From: Dehalococcoidia bacterium LH_S1
Lineage (GTDB): Bacteria > Chloroflexota > Dehalococcoidia > SZUA-161 > SpSt-899
Reading direction: 5' to 3'
Assembly: GCA_023660035.1 (NCBI GenBank)
Contig: JAGXOF010000004.1
Coordinates: 1 to 32,242, forward strand
Length of the DNA stretch: 32,242 nt
Positions 1 through 9,274 of the stretch are shown in pieces. Positions within the stretch are counted from its first letter, which is position 1. Every line of letters starts with the position of its first letter. A model generated the notes under the pieces. It had not been told where the DNA came from and did no database searches. It saw nothing but the letters and a program-made list of their open reading frames with translations. Made by a program: the position numbers and the translations under genes.

Positions 1-54
1 CGATCAAATATTTCATCTGTGATTATAACTTAGCATTACTTGTGTAACACTACC

Positions 55-108
55 AAATTCCTCTCCCGGCTTCCCTTTGCTATGGAGGATTATGCACTTA
101 ACTATAAT
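55..108 (+). mobile_element. 54-bp fragment of an IS630-family transposase 3' end (encodes FLSRLPFAMEDYALNYN)
   Basis: Identical to the reverse complement of 27141-27194, which is the C-terminal coding part of the degraded IS630 transposase there; similarity stops on both sides. Confidence 0.8.
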
Positions 109-1447
109 CTTTCTCCCGGTAGTCACATATTTAGCATATCATGGTGGGAAGACCCAGATACGGGCTCATACTACGTGGATAAGTGCAGGAGAGACGATAT
201 CAGTAACCTTTGACATACTAAAGCAGCCAGGGGTTGTTGAACTTTATGTCGATAATGAAGATGACGATCGTTTGTATGTAACGGTATGGGTAGACGATAA
301 GTGGATTTGGAGAGAAAACATCTCCGCTGGCTCGAAGGAGTCCTATTTCCAGCGGGCTGATCAGCATCTTGAAGTGTTGCCTGGCGAACATACATTCAAG
401 CTCACATGGCAGGACCTTGATACATCTAAGGAATACTACACTGAAACCAGCAGAAACATAGAGGCCGGAGAAACGGCCCGTGTAATACTGCAGACTGAAA
501 AACATGTGGGACCGGTAGCTCAGGTTTACGTCAACAACCTGGACGACGATTACCTGGATATAGAAGCCTATGTAGGAGACAACAGCCTGGGTGCTAAGGA
601 AGTGCCACTCGGGGCCTCGGATTTCCTTATCGGGGAATCCGAGGTCGTGCCTGACGAGCACACCTTTAGAATGGAATGGAAGGATGATGACACAGGGCGG
701 ACTTATCAGACCGAGACCATTAAGGATATAGCAAGAGGGGGTGTTGTGAAAATCGCGCTGGCTACGGAGAAGCATTTAGGACAACGGGAATTAATCTCTA
801 ACGTACTCGCCGCGGAGACAAGCCTTTATGACCCGATGTGGGATTTAGTCGTCGTTGACCCCGGCGGGTACATACCCACATATGCCAAGTCATTTGCCGA
901 TATAATGATCGATTACTATGAGGCGTATAAGGCAAAAGGCAACTTTCTTGGAGGGGTATCCAGCGGAAGTAAAGGGGCAAAAGATTTTCAAGTGATATGG
1001 GACATCTTCATAGATCAGCTTTGGAGTTCCAGCAAGGAAGCAATGAACAGTGTCGGACTGGAAATACCGCCGGCACTTGATGCTTACCTGGGGCCAGATG
1101 CCCTAGAGTTTGCCCTGAAGAAAGAAGCAGGCATTGAAACGGAAACCACCAGCCAGTTTCTCAAAAAAGAAGCAGTCAAGTATGGTCTGTGGCTAACCTC
1201 ATACGCTGGAATGAGGTGGTCTATTTACAGTGAGAACCTTCAAGAACTCAGCAGCGAACACACTGTATTTCAAGAATACTGGCATGACAAATACGATGAA
1301 GACCTGATCAATGCCTTTGGTAGCACCCAAAATGTCGAGAAGTTTATTGATGTACTGGAAGGCTGGGCGGATAAATTCCAGACTCCGAGCATTAAGGGTT
1401 ATGCTTTCAAATCGGATTTGCTAGTGTCTTGTCAGACTAATAAATAG
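109..1447 (+). pseudogene. Secreted-type repeat protein, truncated by IS sequence and frameshifted near the start (ORF 77..1447)
   Basis: Tandem repeats ...LPGEHTFKLTWQDLDTSKEYYTETSRNIEAGETARVIL... and ...VPDEHTFRMEWKDDDTGRTYQTETIKDIARGGVVKIAL.... A third copy, LSPGSHIFSISWWEDPDTGSYYVDK, is read in another frame at ~109-180. The ORF's predicted N-terminus overlaps the IS630 fragment out of frame. Confidence 0.65.
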
Positions 1448-1469
1448 ACAGATAATATCCAAATATGAT

Positions 1470-2372
1470 ATGATGGGGAGCATGAGCAGAAAAGCGGCTC
1501 CCATCGTATTGAATGGGGAAGAAAAGGAGATATTGGAAAGTATCTCAAATTCACGGATTGCCCCCTATAGAAAGGCACAGCGTGCTCGTCTCATCCTGCT
1601 GGCGGCGGAAGGGATGACCAATACGGCGATAGCCCAGGAGGTGAGGCTACAGCGGTCTATGATAGTGCAGTGGCGTCAGCGGTTTTTTGGTGAGAGGTTG
1701 GTTGGTTTAGAAGACCGGCCGCGGTCGGGAAAACCCAGGCAATATACTGATGCAGACCGGCTAAGGGTAATCGAAACAGCCTGTAACCAAAAACCTGTAG
1801 GAGAGACACACTGGAGCGTACGAACCCTGGCTAAAGCTACAGGGGTCGGACGGGATACAGTTCACCAAATTCTGCGTCAGGCCAACCTGAAGCCACATCT
1901 GGTAGGTACTTTCTCCGTGTCAAATGACCCCGATTTTACCGCTAAGGTGGTGGACGTCGTTGGGCTGTATATGCATCCGCCGGAAAATGCCGTAGTGTTG
2001 TGTGTAGATGAAAAAACCCAGGTGCAGGCGCTGGATAGAACTCAGCCGTTGTTACCAATGCGTCCGGGACAGATTGAGCGGCGAACTCACGACTACAAGC
2101 GTAACGGCACCGTCCAACTATACGCCGCCTTAGAAGTACAGGCTGGACACGTTGTTCCCCGCATCGAGGAACGCCACCGGTCACGGGAGTTCATTGCCTT
2201 CATGAACCAATTACTGCATGCCCATCCATCCGGTGGGATTCACATTATTCTGGATAACGTCAAGAGTCATGACTCCAAAAAGGTGAAAGAGTGGCACAAA
2301 CGCCCAAGCCATAAGAGAGTAGTCTTTCATTTCATCCCCACCTACTCTTCTTGGCTTAGAACTTATCCGTAA
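1470..2372 (+). pseudogene. IS630-family transposase, 3' truncated by the IS5-like insertion
   Basis: N-terminal HTH (NTAIAQEVRLQRSMIVQWRQRFF) and DDE parts VVLCVDEKTQVQALDRTQP and IHIILDNVKSHDSKKVKEW; stops at IPTYSSWL|RTYP exactly where the IS5 end begins. Confidence 0.9.
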
Positions 2373-3454
2373 ATAAAACTTGCCTTTCGGAAGGCGATTA
2401 TAGCAGCAGCCATATGCAACAAGGCCATATAAGATTCGGTCAGCTTTTCATAGCGGACTAGTATTTTTCGAAAGCGATTGAACCATGAGTGACTTACTTC
2501 AACTACCCATCTCCTGGCTTTCCACGCGGGATCCTTCTTTTTTTCCTGAATTTCTTCTCCTCTTTTTTTCACGTGAGGAATATATCTCTTGGAAACAATC
2601 GTCTGTAATGTCGGTTGGCCGCTATAACCCCTGTCGGCACATAAATTTTGCTCAATATCTTTAGGACGGTCGGTGATAATTTCATCCAATACGAGATCCA
2701 GTTGGGTTACATCATGCCGGTTTGCTCCGGTCACGACGAGTGATAGCGGGACACCACGGCCATCCACCAGCAAATGTCGTTTGGTCCCTTTTTTCCGACG
2801 GTCGGTCGGGTTTCGGCCAACAGTTTCTTGTGCCAGAGGGGCCTTGGTCAAGGCGCCATCTATGCTTTGCCAACTCCAGGCGATGCCCTCCATTTCATCA
2901 TATTCGGCAAGACCGGCTCGCCAGAGAGCAACAAAAAAACCGGCCCGCGTCCATCGCATAAAATGAGTATGAATCGCACTCGGGCTTCCAAATCGTTCCT
3001 TGGGCAGCGCTTTCCATTGGCATCCTGTCCGCAGCACATAAAGGATAGCACTGAATATTTGTCTCGACGGCATTGGCTTTCTGCCTCCTCCGGGCTTACG
3101 CAGATATGTTTTGTTAGGGTCGCGCTTTGGCTCCGGAATAAGAGGTTCGACCTTTTCCCAAAAAGGGTCGGACACTTCCCATGATTGAATTTTTGACATA
3201 TGACCTCCTTTTAATAAGGGTTTATTATAGAGACCAACATAACAAGACCTATAGGAAAAGTATATAGGGCTATGCACTTCATCCTTGTAGTGGTGGATAT
3301 GCGCCACTTTTGTCTCGAAAACACATGGCTAGCGGAGAGAAACCGTTCAAATACCATTAATTTGGCCAGTAGCGTGAAGCAATTTCCCTATATATCTGCT
3401 TAACAAGAGTCAAGTGTATATCCCTAAAAGTATATTTTATTTACGGATAAGTTC
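2359..3454 (-). mobile_element. IS5-family insertion sequence with terminal inverted repeats GAACTTATCCGTAAATAAAA
   Basis: Left end cttaGAACTTATCCGTAAATAAAA and right end TTTTATTTACGGATAAGTTCtaag are perfect inverted repeats; a flanking TA is consistent with target-site duplication; a DDE transposase lies inside. Confidence 0.85.
2363..3199 (-). CDS. IS5-family transposase (start MSKIQSWEVSDPFWEKVEPLIP)
   Basis: N-terminal DUF4096-like and DDE regions (QSIDGALTKAPLAQETVGRNPTDRRKKGTKRHLLVDGRGVPLSLVVTGANRHD); AAGGAGG ribosome-binding site just upstream of ATG at 3199. Confidence 0.9.
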   Translation of the reverse strand: MSKIQSWEVSDPFWEKVEPLIPEPKRDPNKTYLRKPGGGRKPMPSRQIFSAILYVLRTGCQWKALPKERFGSPSAIHTHFMRWTRAGFFVALWRAGLAEYDEMEGIAWSWQSIDGALTKAPLAQETVGRNPTDRRKKGTKRHLLVDGRGVPLSLVVTGANRHDVTQLDLVLDEIITDRPKDIEQNLCADRGYSGQPTLQTIVSKRYIPHVKKRGEEIQEKKKDPAWKARRWVVEVSHSWFNRFRKILVRYEKLTESYMALLHMAAAIIAFRKASFIYG

Positions 3455-3505
3455 TAAGTGCCACTAAGGATTACTTGACGATTTACTGCTATAGGCAGAG
3501 GCTGA

Positions 3506-3534
3506 TTGACAGACATAGCATGTCTTGGTATCAT
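3506..3534 (+). promoter_or_regulatory. Sigma70-type promoter TTGACA-17-TATCAT whose spacer carries the palindrome AGACAT-AGC-ATGTCT
   Basis: ttgaca 3506-3511, tatcat 3529-3534, palindrome 3511-3525, immediately upstream of padR. Confidence 0.65.
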
Positions 3535-3565
3535 TCAGCTATAGAAGAAGGGTGAGGTACTAGCT

Positions 3566-3913
3566 ATGAAAAATAGTATACCAAAATACGAGTCAGACCT
3601 CTTGAGAGACAATGCTGATTGTCTTTTGCTTTTCTTGATAAATGAGAACTGGGAGGCCTATGGTTACCAGCTAATCAAGGAGATAGAAAACAGGAGTAAG
3701 GGATATTTCCAGTTTAGGGAAGGAACGGTATATCCCGACCTCCACCAGTTGGAAAGTGATGGGTTTATTCAGGGGAAGTGGCGTGAATTGCCAAACGGGC
3801 AAGAGCGACGATATTACACCATAACAGAGAAAGGCAAGCAAGCACTCGATAAAAAGATGGCCGCGTGGAGGGGATTTACTACGGCGGTGGATCTTGTCTT
3901 TAAGCCAACATAG
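3566..3913 (+). CDS. PadR-family transcriptional regulator
   Basis: Winged-helix pattern YGYQLIKEIENRSKGYFQFREGTVYPDLHQLESDGFIQGKW...RRYYTITEKGKQAL. Confidence 0.9.
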   Translation: MKNSIPKYESDLLRDNADCLLLFLINENWEAYGYQLIKEIENRSKGYFQFREGTVYPDLHQLESDGFIQGKWRELPNGQERRYYTITEKGKQALDKKMAAWRGFTTAVDLVFKPT

Positions 3914-3931
3914 ATAACTCCTGAGGGCAAA

Positions 3932-4942
3932 ATGCAGTTTGAAATCAGAAGCTACATGGACGAAGTGAGGTCTCAGCTTCACCTGGACCCGGCTACCGAA
4001 GTACGGGTTTTGAGGGAGTTGGGGGCGTATTTCCGGGAAAAGACCGCGGCCCTGAGGGAAGAGGGACTCTCCGATAAGGAAGCAAATGAGATTGCCATGG
4101 AATCTTGCGGGAAACCACGGGTCCTGGCACAGCAAATTTATGAAGCACATAGTAGAGGCAGCTGGGTAGAGGCTGCGATGGCCTGTTTACCGCACTTTAT
4201 AATGGCCGGACTCTTCATACTCAGTCTATGGCACCATATGCTCGTGGTATCAGTTGTGTCAGGACTGATAATATGGGTTACTTTGTACGGATGGTGGCAC
4301 GGTAAACCGAGTTGGCTATATCCGTGGGCTGGCTATTCTTTGGCCCACCTCGTAGTAGGCGGATATATTTCATGGCCCACTCTTAAACAAGCAGGATCCT
4401 TCATTTTATGGGAACGCGGTTCCTTGCCAAACAGCTGGCTGTTGTTAGGGATTTGCGCACTGTTCGTATTATCGCTCTGGCTAATAATCAGGACTACTAT
4501 CCGTGTGGTTCGACGGGACTGGATTTTGGCCCCCTTAATGCTTATGCCATTCCCGATAATCGGTGGATGGCTCTTTGGCATAAGAGAGTTTGACAGTATT
4601 TTTGGCGCAGCTAGTGCAAATGCCTCCAATGCTTTAAACATGCCCATGAGCACAGCGTTGGTCGTACTGGGCATTACCTCGACCGCCTTCATCCGTTTGC
4701 GTCAACGGAAGATAAAAGTTGGTGCACTGGCAATGCTCGGATCAACTGCGTTTGCCGTGCTTGCCAATCACCTCGGTAGCGGTTTAAGCTTCCCTGTACT
4801 GCTATTGATCTCATTCCTTCTGCTAACTTTCGTGCTAAGTCCTGCTCTCCTCGAGGCCAAGATCGGGCACGGCGAGGACACAGAGCAAATATGGTCGGAA
4901 ATAGACTGGCTAAGCCATCCCTCAGCTTCCCATAGCAAGTAG
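3932..4942 (+). CDS. Multi-spanning membrane protein with N-terminal HAAS/permease-prefix-like domain
   Basis: Helical N-terminus (ATEVRVLRELGAYFREKTAALREEGLSDKEANEIAMESCGKPRVLAQQIYEAH) typical of PadR-linked partners, then several TM segments. Confidence 0.7.
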   Translation: MQFEIRSYMDEVRSQLHLDPATEVRVLRELGAYFREKTAALREEGLSDKEANEIAMESCGKPRVLAQQIYEAHSRGSWVEAAMACLPHFIMAGLFILSLWHHMLVVSVVSGLIIWVTLYGWWHGKPSWLYPWAGYSLAHLVVGGYISWPTLKQAGSFILWERGSLPNSWLLLGICALFVLSLWLIIRTTIRVVRRDWILAPLMLMPFPIIGGWLFGIREFDSIFGAASANASNALNMPMSTALVVLGITSTAFIRLRQRKIKVGALAMLGSTAFAVLANHLGSGLSFPVLLLISFLLLTFVLSPALLEAKIGHGEDTEQIWSEIDWLSHPSASHSK

Positions 4943-5172
4943 CAGTTTGAAAATCTCCACGGTACTCCCAGTTGAAATACTCTCAACCTCATATTTTACT
5001 GCCCCCTCAAGATAAAACTTCATCCGTTGCCTTATATTTTAAGGGCGTTATGCATGCACCCAAAGGCCCCCCCACAAGTTGGTTGATGCACCTATACAGC
5101 AAAGCTTCAACCCCCTAGCTGTGGCATTTGTGCTAGTACCGATGTATTGTGTTATACTGAAGCTGTCTTTAT

Positions 5173-5202
5173 TTGACAACCTAATGAGAGGACTTGTAGG
5201 AT
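5173..5202 (+). promoter_or_regulatory. Putative promoter TTGACA-18-TAGGAT upstream of dxs
   Basis: ttgaca 5173-5178, taggat 5197-5202, ~45 nt before the dxs ATG. Confidence 0.5.
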
Positions 5203-5247
5203 TTAGATGATACCCAGGTTGTCTATATCCCTCGCGAGGAGAAACAG

Positions 5248-7188
5248 ATGTCTGGAATTTTGGATAATATCCATTCCCCAAGTGACCTCAAGAAACTAAT
5301 CTATACTAAGTTGGATCAACTTGCCTCCGAGATCAGGCAAACACTTATAGAAAGAGCATCACTGAACGGAGGGCATCTGGCCTCCAATCTAGGCGTGGTT
5401 GAATTAACCATCGCTTTGCACAGGGTCTTCAACAGCCCCAAAGATAAGATAGTATGGGATGTGGGACATCAAAGTTACAGCCATAAACTTCTGACTGGGC
5501 GGAGGGATAGCTTCGCCACAATCAGACAGTACGAAGGGCTGTCCGGTTTCCCCGCTCGCGATGAGAGCCCTCATGATGCCTTCGGAGCCGGCCATGCCGG
5601 CACATCGGTTTCAGCAGCTTTGGGTATGGCACTCGCACGGGACCTCAAAAGAGAGAACTTCCACGTGGTTCCTGTCATAGGAGACGGAGCCCTCACTACT
5701 GGTATTGCATTGGAAGCAATCAACAACGTAGGACACATGGGAACAAAATTAACCGTGGTTCTATGCGATAACAACATGGCAATATCCCCAACTGTCGGAG
5801 CTATATCGACACTGCTCAGTCAGGTCAGGACAGACCCCAAGTATGAGATGGCAAAGGGAGAAGCCAGGAAATTCGTGACCTCCATGCCATTAGGAGGCCC
5901 TGCATGGACTGCCAGCAAGATAATGAAAGACCGACTCAAAAGGGCAATTCTCCCTCCCGCTTTTTGGGAAGACCTGGGTTTCGTCTACATAGGCCCCGTT
6001 AACGGGCACAATATCAACGAGATTGAATCCGCGTTGAAAAGGGCTCGCGACTTCGAGGACAAACCAACCCTGGTACATGTTTTAACGAAAAAAGGTAAAG
6101 GCTATTCGCCAGCCGAGGATGATGCAGTTAAGTTCCACGGCGTCTCGCCGCCCAAGACCAGTAAGTCAGAGGCCCCTTCATATAGCAATGTCTTTGGGCA
6201 GACAACCCTTCGGTTGCTCGAGGAGGACCAGAGGGTAGTGGCCATCACGGCGGCTATGTTGGAAGGAACCGGTCTGGCTGAAGCCGCCCAGCAGTTCCCA
6301 AACAGGGTATTCGATGTAGGTATCTGTGAGCAGCATGCAGTTACACTGGCCGCTGGTTTGAGCACACAAGGGTTCATCCCAATTGCAGCCATCTATTCCA
6401 CTTTCCTGCAGCGGGCCTACGACCAAATAATCCACGATGTTTGCATTCAGAACCTGCCAGTGGTTTTCGCCCTCGACCGGGCAGGTATAGTTGGCGAGGA
6501 TGGCAAGACACATCAGGGAACCTTTGACCTCAGTTATCTGCGCAGTGTTCCCAACATGGTTGTGGCCGCCCCGAAAGATGAGGATGAACTCAGGCACTTG
6601 CTTTTCACAGCGGTCAACGCGGCATGTCCAATGGCCGTTCGTTATCCCAGAGGCAATGGCGAAGGCGTACCCATGGAGCACGTGCTGCAGCAGTTACCCA
6701 TCGGCAAGGGGGAAGTGCTGAGAGAAGGACATGACCTCTCTATACTGGCAATTGGGTCCACAGTCTACCCTGCCCTAACAGCAGCAGAACAGCTGTCCAA
6801 AGATGGGGTAAAGTGCACAGTAGTCAACGCCAGATTTGCAAAGCCACTGGACCAAGACCTTATAGTGGAGCTCGGCGCCAGAACGAAAAAGGTTCTGACC
6901 ATCGAGGAAAACTCTATTAATGGAGGATTTGGCAGCGCTGTGCTGGAGTTGTTTGAGAGCCACAACCTCTCAGATATTAAAACACGATGTATCGGCCTGC
7001 CAGACGAATTCATCGAGCACGGTCCTCAGGCGATGTTCCGCTCCATGTTCGGTCTCGATCCCAAAGGTATAGTCAGGAAGGTGAGAGCATCTTTCCCTGA
7101 ACTTTTCCCCGAACCCATCTTCCCCTCCCATTCTGAGCAAAGGGAAGAATCCTGTATTGCTCACTCCAATCACCGGGACAATGAGTGA
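5248..7188 (+). CDS. dxs: 1-deoxy-D-xylulose-5-phosphate synthase
   Basis: Full length; TPP motif GDGALTTGIALEAINNVGHMGTKLTVVLCDNNMAISPTVGAIS; SYSHKLLTGRRDSFATIRQYEGLSGFPAR; AGIVGEDGKTHQGTFDLSYLRSVPNM. Confidence 0.97.
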   Translation: MSGILDNIHSPSDLKKLIYTKLDQLASEIRQTLIERASLNGGHLASNLGVVELTIALHRVFNSPKDKIVWDVGHQSYSHKLLTGRRDSFATIRQYEGLSGFPARDESPHDAFGAGHAGTSVSAALGMALARDLKRENFHVVPVIGDGALTTGIALEAINNVGHMGTKLTVVLCDNNMAISPTVGAISTLLSQVRTDPKYEMAKGEARKFVTSMPLGGPAWTASKIMKDRLKRAILPPAFWEDLGFVYIGPVNGHNINEIESALKRARDFEDKPTLVHVLTKKGKGYSPAEDDAVKFHGVSPPKTSKSEAPSYSNVFGQTTLRLLEEDQRVVAITAAMLEGTGLAEAAQQFPNRVFDVGICEQHAVTLAAGLSTQGFIPIAAIYSTFLQRAYDQIIHDVCIQNLPVVFALDRAGIVGEDGKTHQGTFDLSYLRSVPNMVVAAPKDEDELRHLLFTAVNAACPMAVRYPRGNGEGVPMEHVLQQLPIGKGEVLREGHDLSILAIGSTVYPALTAAEQLSKDGVKCTVVNARFAKPLDQDLIVELGARTKKVLTIEENSINGGFGSAVLELFESHNLSDIKTRCIGLPDEFIEHGPQAMFRSMFGLDPKGIVRKVRASFPELFPEPIFPSHSEQREESCIAHSNHRDNE

Positions 7189-8254
7189 GCAAACGAACCG
7201 CTACCACACATCGGGAAAAGAGAAAGAAGTGAATTTACCTTCAATCTTTGAAAGATATCGCAAAGAGGTAGACAACGAGCTGCGATCGATCTTTGTCGAT
7301 TACCATCTACCTCTTTACGATATGATGCGATATCACCTCGGATGGATAGATGAGAACGGACGCCACATCGAGGGTACTGCAGGTAAGGCATTACGTCCAA
7401 TCCTGTGTCTGCTCGCCTGCGAGGCCGCAGGCGAGCATTTTCATAAAGCATTGCCCTCTGCTGCAGCAATTGAGCTGGTTCATAACTTCTCACTGATACA
7501 TGATGATATTCAAGATAATGACACGGAACGCCGTCACCGGCCCACGGTCTGGAGCATGTGGGGCATTCCACAGGCCATTAACGCAGGGGATGGTATGCGA
7601 GCCATAGCTGATCTTGCTATTCTCCGTCTCGAAGACCGCGGCGTCCCGCAAAAAAAACAACAACGCGCTCAACGTCTTCTGGATGAAAGCTGTCTTAGAA
7701 TGATCGAGGGACAGTACCTCGATCTAAGTTTCGAAGGTCAATTTAATATCTCCGTCAATGATTATCTGGAGATGATAGACCGCAAAACAGCAGCCCTAAT
7801 GTCATGTGCATTGCAGACAGGAGCCATCATCGGCACTGATAATGAATCCGTAATCGAACGCCTCAGAGAATTTGGCAAGAACATAGGGCTTGCCTTTCAG
7901 ATCAGAGACGATGTTATTGGCATCTGGGGAGATCAGGATAAAACCGGCAAACCCCTGGCCAGTGATATCCACAGGAAAAAGAAATCTCTCCCTGTAGTAT
8001 ATGCGCTGCAAACCGCGCGCGGCACAGCCCGGGAAGAGATTTCAAACATTTACAAGAAGTCAGGGATTACAAAGCAGGAGGCAGATAGGGCCCTAGATAT
8101 CCTCAACGAAGTACAAGCAAGAGCTCATAGTGAGAGAATGGCCGAGGAATACCGCAACAGTGCCCTGACTGAGTTGGAGAAGATAAAAACCTCCAGATGG
8201 GCGAGGGCCCATCTGGAGGAGGTAGCATATTTCCTGGTTGAACGTGCTTTCTAA
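7181..8254 (+). CDS. Polyprenyl (farnesyl/geranylgeranyl) diphosphate synthase
   Basis: Aspartate-rich motifs LIHDDIQDNDTERRHRPTVW and FQIRDDVIGIWGDQDKTGKPLASDIHRKKKSLPVV; ATG overlaps the dxs stop (ATGAGTGA). Confidence 0.93.
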   Translation: MSEQTNRYHTSGKEKEVNLPSIFERYRKEVDNELRSIFVDYHLPLYDMMRYHLGWIDENGRHIEGTAGKALRPILCLLACEAAGEHFHKALPSAAAIELVHNFSLIHDDIQDNDTERRHRPTVWSMWGIPQAINAGDGMRAIADLAILRLEDRGVPQKKQQRAQRLLDESCLRMIEGQYLDLSFEGQFNISVNDYLEMIDRKTAALMSCALQTGAIIGTDNESVIERLREFGKNIGLAFQIRDDVIGIWGDQDKTGKPLASDIHRKKKSLPVVYALQTARGTAREEISNIYKKSGITKQEADRALDILNEVQARAHSERMAEEYRNSALTELEKIKTSRWARAHLEEVAYFLVERAF

Positions 8255-8256
8255 AA

Positions 8257-8538
8257 ATGATTGATCAAATGGGTACAATTCCCCAGAAAACCAACAGTAA
8301 CCGCAAACTGGAACATTTGAATATCACACTAAACGAAAATATCGGGTCTAAGGACCTGCCTACAGTACCGGAAGCTTACCGATTTGTCCATCGAGCACCG
8401 CTTGAGGTAGATTTGTCCGGCATCGACCTGCCCATTGAGCTCTTGCCCAAAGAACTCAATGCACTGATCATCATTTCACCCATAGTCAGAGGTGTGGGAC
8501 AGGCAATGGAGATCAACAGGAACATGGCCAGGGCATGA
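8257..8538 (+). pseudogene. fni: N-terminal fragment of type-2 isopentenyl-diphosphate delta-isomerase
   Basis: RKLEHLNITLNENIGSKDLPTVPEAYRFVHRAPLEVDLSGIDLPIELLPKELNALIIISP...EINRNMARA matches the Fni N-terminus pattern (K.EHL.I.L...G...YR.VH.ALPE.DL..IDLST...GK.L.APLLISSMTGG...INRNLA), then ends at 93 aa instead of ~350. Confidence 0.75.
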
Positions 8539-9266
8539 TGATAGCAATGATATGTGCCATGACTCAGGAGTTCAACAGCTTGCTCAGGAAAGTAAATGCC
8601 GGGGAAGCCCTTTCGAAAAATGGTTTTAGAATATGTGAGGCAGGATATGAAGGTGAAGATATATTGCTTATAGAAACAGGCCCCGGCAAGAAGAAAGCGG
8701 AACAAGCCACTGAGTCAATACTTCAGGATTATCCTGTTAGTGGGGTGGTATCGGTTGGCTTTGCCGGAGCTCTGAATGATAAACTGGCAGTTGGTGATCT
8801 CGTGCTTTGTCAAACGCTGTACTCTCAAACAACTGATTCAACTAAACCTTACTATTGTGATAGCAAATGGGTTTCATCGTCGCTGGTAAAGGCGGAGCAG
8901 AGGGGAATTGCCCTGCAAGAAGGCAGCAGTGTAAGCGTCAGGATGCCTGTTTGCGATATTGTAACTAAAGAGGCTCTCGCCAGAGAGTTCCCGGCCACAG
9001 TGGTAGACATGGAGAGCTACTGGATCGGCCAGATTGCACTATCAAAGGATATCCCGTTCCTCTGCATTCGAGCTATATCCGATGCGTTGGACGACTATTT
9101 GCCGCCATTTGATCGCCTTAAGAACTCCGATGGCTCATGGCGAAAAGGGAGAACTCTCTTGTATCTCCTGGTCAGGCCATGGCGACTGGCAAAGACTTTG
9201 TTCCTCTACAGGAACATGAAGCGAGCTGCGGAGAGTTTGACAAAATCGTTTGAGCTCATGAAATAA
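8535..9266 (+). CDS. MTA/SAH-nucleosidase-like phosphorylase, HpnG-like (hopanoid-associated)
   Basis: MIAMICAMTQEFNSLLRKV...IETGPGKKKAEQATESIL...VSVGFAGALNDKLAVGDLVL...VVDMESYWIGQIALSKDIPFLCIRAISDALDD. Confidence 0.8.
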   Translation: MMIAMICAMTQEFNSLLRKVNAGEALSKNGFRICEAGYEGEDILLIETGPGKKKAEQATESILQDYPVSGVVSVGFAGALNDKLAVGDLVLCQTLYSQTTDSTKPYYCDSKWVSSSLVKAEQRGIALQEGSSVSVRMPVCDIVTKEALAREFPATVVDMESYWIGQIALSKDIPFLCIRAISDALDDYLPPFDRLKNSDGSWRKGRTLLYLLVRPWRLAKTLFLYRNMKRAAESLTKSFELMK

Positions 9267-9274
9267 TCTGAAAT

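Noticed and set aside
218-775. 185-aa - strand ORF
   Set aside because: Antisense to the repeat protein whose conserved internal repeats fix the real coding strand.
2774-3184. 136-aa + strand ORF
   Set aside because: Antisense to the IS5 transposase.
6178-6681. 167-aa - strand ORF inside dxs
   Set aside because: Antisense shadow of a strongly conserved dxs gene.
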